Shown in pieces: positions 5,058-5,746 of a stretch of DNA of 5,746 nt (its first letter is position 1; every line of letters begins with the position of its first letter). The DNA lies in contig JAOUMG010000155.1 of assembly GCA_029881635.1 (NCBI GenBank), forward strand, positions 1 to 5,746. Direction: 5' to 3'. The position numbers and the translations under genes are program-made. The notes beneath the pieces are model-generated. The model saw nothing but the letters and a program-made list of their open reading frames with translations, had not been told where the DNA came from and did not search any database. Source of the DNA: Paracoccaceae bacterium (GTDB taxonomy: Bacteria > Pseudomonadota > Alphaproteobacteria > Rhodobacterales > Rhodobacteraceae).

Positions 5058-5500
5058 CCGGGTAAGGCCCCTGTCAGTACATACCGCAATATCTCGACCA
5101 CCTGTCGCGGTTCACGCGCAACGGCGAGCGCTGCGGCGTCCACCTCTTTCAGCGCGTGCGCGTGATCCGTACCATGAAGGATAATCAATGATTTCCCCAA
5201 TGCGGCGGCATAGCCAGCATCAAATGCCGCATTCCACTGCTTGTACTGATCGCCGAACCGCACAACCACTACATCAGCATCAGTGATCCCCTTGCGGGTG
5301 CGGATGGCGTTCACCATGGCGCCCTTGTGATCATGCCAGTACTTGTCCGATTCCGCCCCCAGTATCGCCACACCGCAGTCGTCCGAGGCAGCGTGATCCG
5401 TTACCGGCGATGAAAACACCACCCCAAGCCCCTTGGCGCCGTCAACGATCTGTTCGCGCCAATCGGTGTGGATCTCACCGGACAGATAAACCTTCAACAT
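5054..5500 (-). CDS. ytoQ: YtoQ-family protein (nucleoside 2-deoxyribosyltransferase-like fold)
   Basis: The 148-residue protein opens with VYLSGEIHTDWREQI (4-18), a signature I recognise from the YtoQ family, and continues with FSSPVTDH, DKYWHDHKG and ITDADVVVVRFGDQYKQWNAAFDAGYAAALGK. The layout (first strand with YLSG, a D-A-D-V-V-V-V strand, then an A-F-D-A-G-Y-A-A-A-L-G-K helix) parallels nucleoside 2-deoxyribosyltransferases, where the last segment normally reads E-L/I-G-Y-A with a catalytic Glu; here D94 stands there. The biochemical function of YtoQ is, to my knowledge, not established. ATG 5498-5500 is preceded by AAGAAGGGGA about 7 nt upstream. The stop overlaps the methyltransferase stop by 4 bp. 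A GC-rich hairpin pair separates it from the partial gene upstream on the same strand, so it probably has its own transcript or depends on read-through. Confidence 0.9.
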   Translation of the reverse strand: MLKVYLSGEIHTDWREQIVDGAKGLGVVFSSPVTDHAASDDCGVAILGAESDKYWHDHKGAMVNAIRTRKGITDADVVVVRFGDQYKQWNAAFDAGYAAALGKSLIILHGTDHAHALKEVDAAALAVAREPRQVVEILRYVLTGALPG

Positions 5501-5542
5501 GACAATCCCCTTCTTCTTTTCAGAAATATTCCCTGGGGGGAG

Positions 5543-5591
5543 GCCCCGGAGGTACTCCGGGGCTGCGGGGGGCAGGCAGCCCCCCGGGGCT
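5543..5591. repeat. GC-rich double hairpin, probable terminator or dispersed intergenic element
   Basis: Hairpin A: GCCCCGGAG (5543-5551) and CTCCGGGGC (5555-5563), 9 bp around a 3-nt loop. Hairpin B: CGGGGGGC (5566-5573) and GCCCCCCG (5579-5586), 8 bp around AGGCA. CCGGGGCT occurs twice (5557-5564 and 5584-5591), so the GCCCCGG arm could pair with either copy, and a second G6 run (5535-5540) could compete for the C6 run at 5580-5585. On the minus strand the element follows the partial methyltransferase and precedes ytoQ; no U tract follows, so termination there would be atypical. The whole 5501-5627 gap holds nothing else I can support apart from the ytoQ ribosome site. Similar modules followed by GAATATTT are, from memory, frequent in Rhodobacteraceae. 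Confidence 0.6.
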
Positions 5592-5627
5592 CACCCCAAC
5601 CAGAAAACGCCACCTCTGTCCGGGCTA

Positions 5628-5746
5628 TCAGCCAGAAGCTTTGCGGGCAACGATATATCGGTTGGGCGGGTTTGCCGGGTAGTTGCCGGTTTCGATTATA
5701 TCGAATCCGGCTGCGGTAATCCTGCCTTCCAACTGCTCAATGGTCA
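5628..5746 (-). CDS. C-terminal end of a probable SAM-dependent methyltransferase, cut by the right edge
   Basis: Thirty-eight residues and a TGA stop (5628-5630) are visible. They read TIEQLEGRITAAGFDIIETG then NYPANPPNRYIVARKASG. The pattern L-x-x-x-I-x-A-A-G-F-x-I-x-E-T-G, a short proline-rich stretch, then R-Y/F-I-V-A-R-K is the usual last helix-strand-strand of class I methyltransferases of the Methyltransf_11/25 type. The conserved SAM-binding motifs would lie outside the window, so the family call rests on the tail only. It is on the same strand as ytoQ, ending 127 bp upstream of it with the GC-rich double hairpin between. Its C-terminus differs from that of the complete methyltransferase, so it is not a recent duplicate as far as this fragment shows. 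Confidence 0.65.
   Translation of the reverse strand, partial: TIEQLEGRITAAGFDIIETGNYPANPPNRYIVARKASG

Noticed and set aside
5468..5719. Plus-strand 83-codon frame across the ytoQ upstream region and right edge
   Set aside because: It runs through the GC-rich hairpins and antisense to the partial methyltransferase tail, with no ribosome site or recognisable motif.
1..5746. Defence island, toxin-antitoxin pair, phage or mobile-element signature
   Set aside because: Gene content is metabolic and regulatory throughout; there are no transposase or integrase motifs, terminal inverted repeats, CRISPR-like direct repeats or tRNA-linked attachment sites.

Overview
The window looks like ordinary chromosome from an alphaproteobacterium, most likely Rhodobacteraceae (Roseobacter group). 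Three things suggest this: the protein flavour of every gene, the YtoQ and GST subfamilies, and a GC-rich double hairpin followed by a GAATATTT-type tail, which I remember as common between genes in that family. The taxonomic call is from recognition, not from a search. No RNA gene, insertion sequence, CRISPR array, phage or plasmid signal is visible.

Left part (1-2112): a divergent alanine-metabolism unit. On the minus strand, an Lrp/AsnC-family regulator (391-849) is followed after 12 bp by a flavodoxin-fold oxidoreductase that runs off the left edge. On the plus strand, alanine dehydrogenase (ald, 994-2112) has all the expected catalytic and NAD-binding residues. The 144-bp gap between them holds a perfect 17-bp palindrome against the regulator's start codon and candidate back-to-back promoters with overlapping -35 boxes. 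An Lrp-type protein that controls ald and itself is the simplest reading.

Middle (2113-3440): a perfect 15-bp hairpin flanked by A and T runs sits between the converging ald and mscL genes and probably serves both. mscL (2187-2579, minus) encodes the large-conductance mechanosensitive channel. Its divergent neighbour is a YfcG/YghU-type glutathione transferase, whose best start is a TTG at 2739. The gap between these two contains two short inverted repeats.

Right part (3422-5746): an HxlR-type regulator with an SCP2-like C-terminal domain (minus) is divergent from a class I SAM-dependent methyltransferase (plus), with a 118-bp shared control region. The regulator overlaps the GST tail-to-tail by 19 bp, and the methyltransferase overlaps ytoQ tail-to-tail by 4 bp. 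Upstream of ytoQ, after a GC-rich double hairpin, is the C-terminus of what appears to be a second methyltransferase, cut by the right edge.

Together these are housekeeping and stress genes: amino-acid catabolism, osmotic protection, thiol redox chemistry and small-molecule methylation. I see no strong case for an undescribed multi-gene system. The most interesting points are the architecture of the two divergent regulator/target control regions, the tail-to-tail overlaps and the GC-rich hairpin pair.
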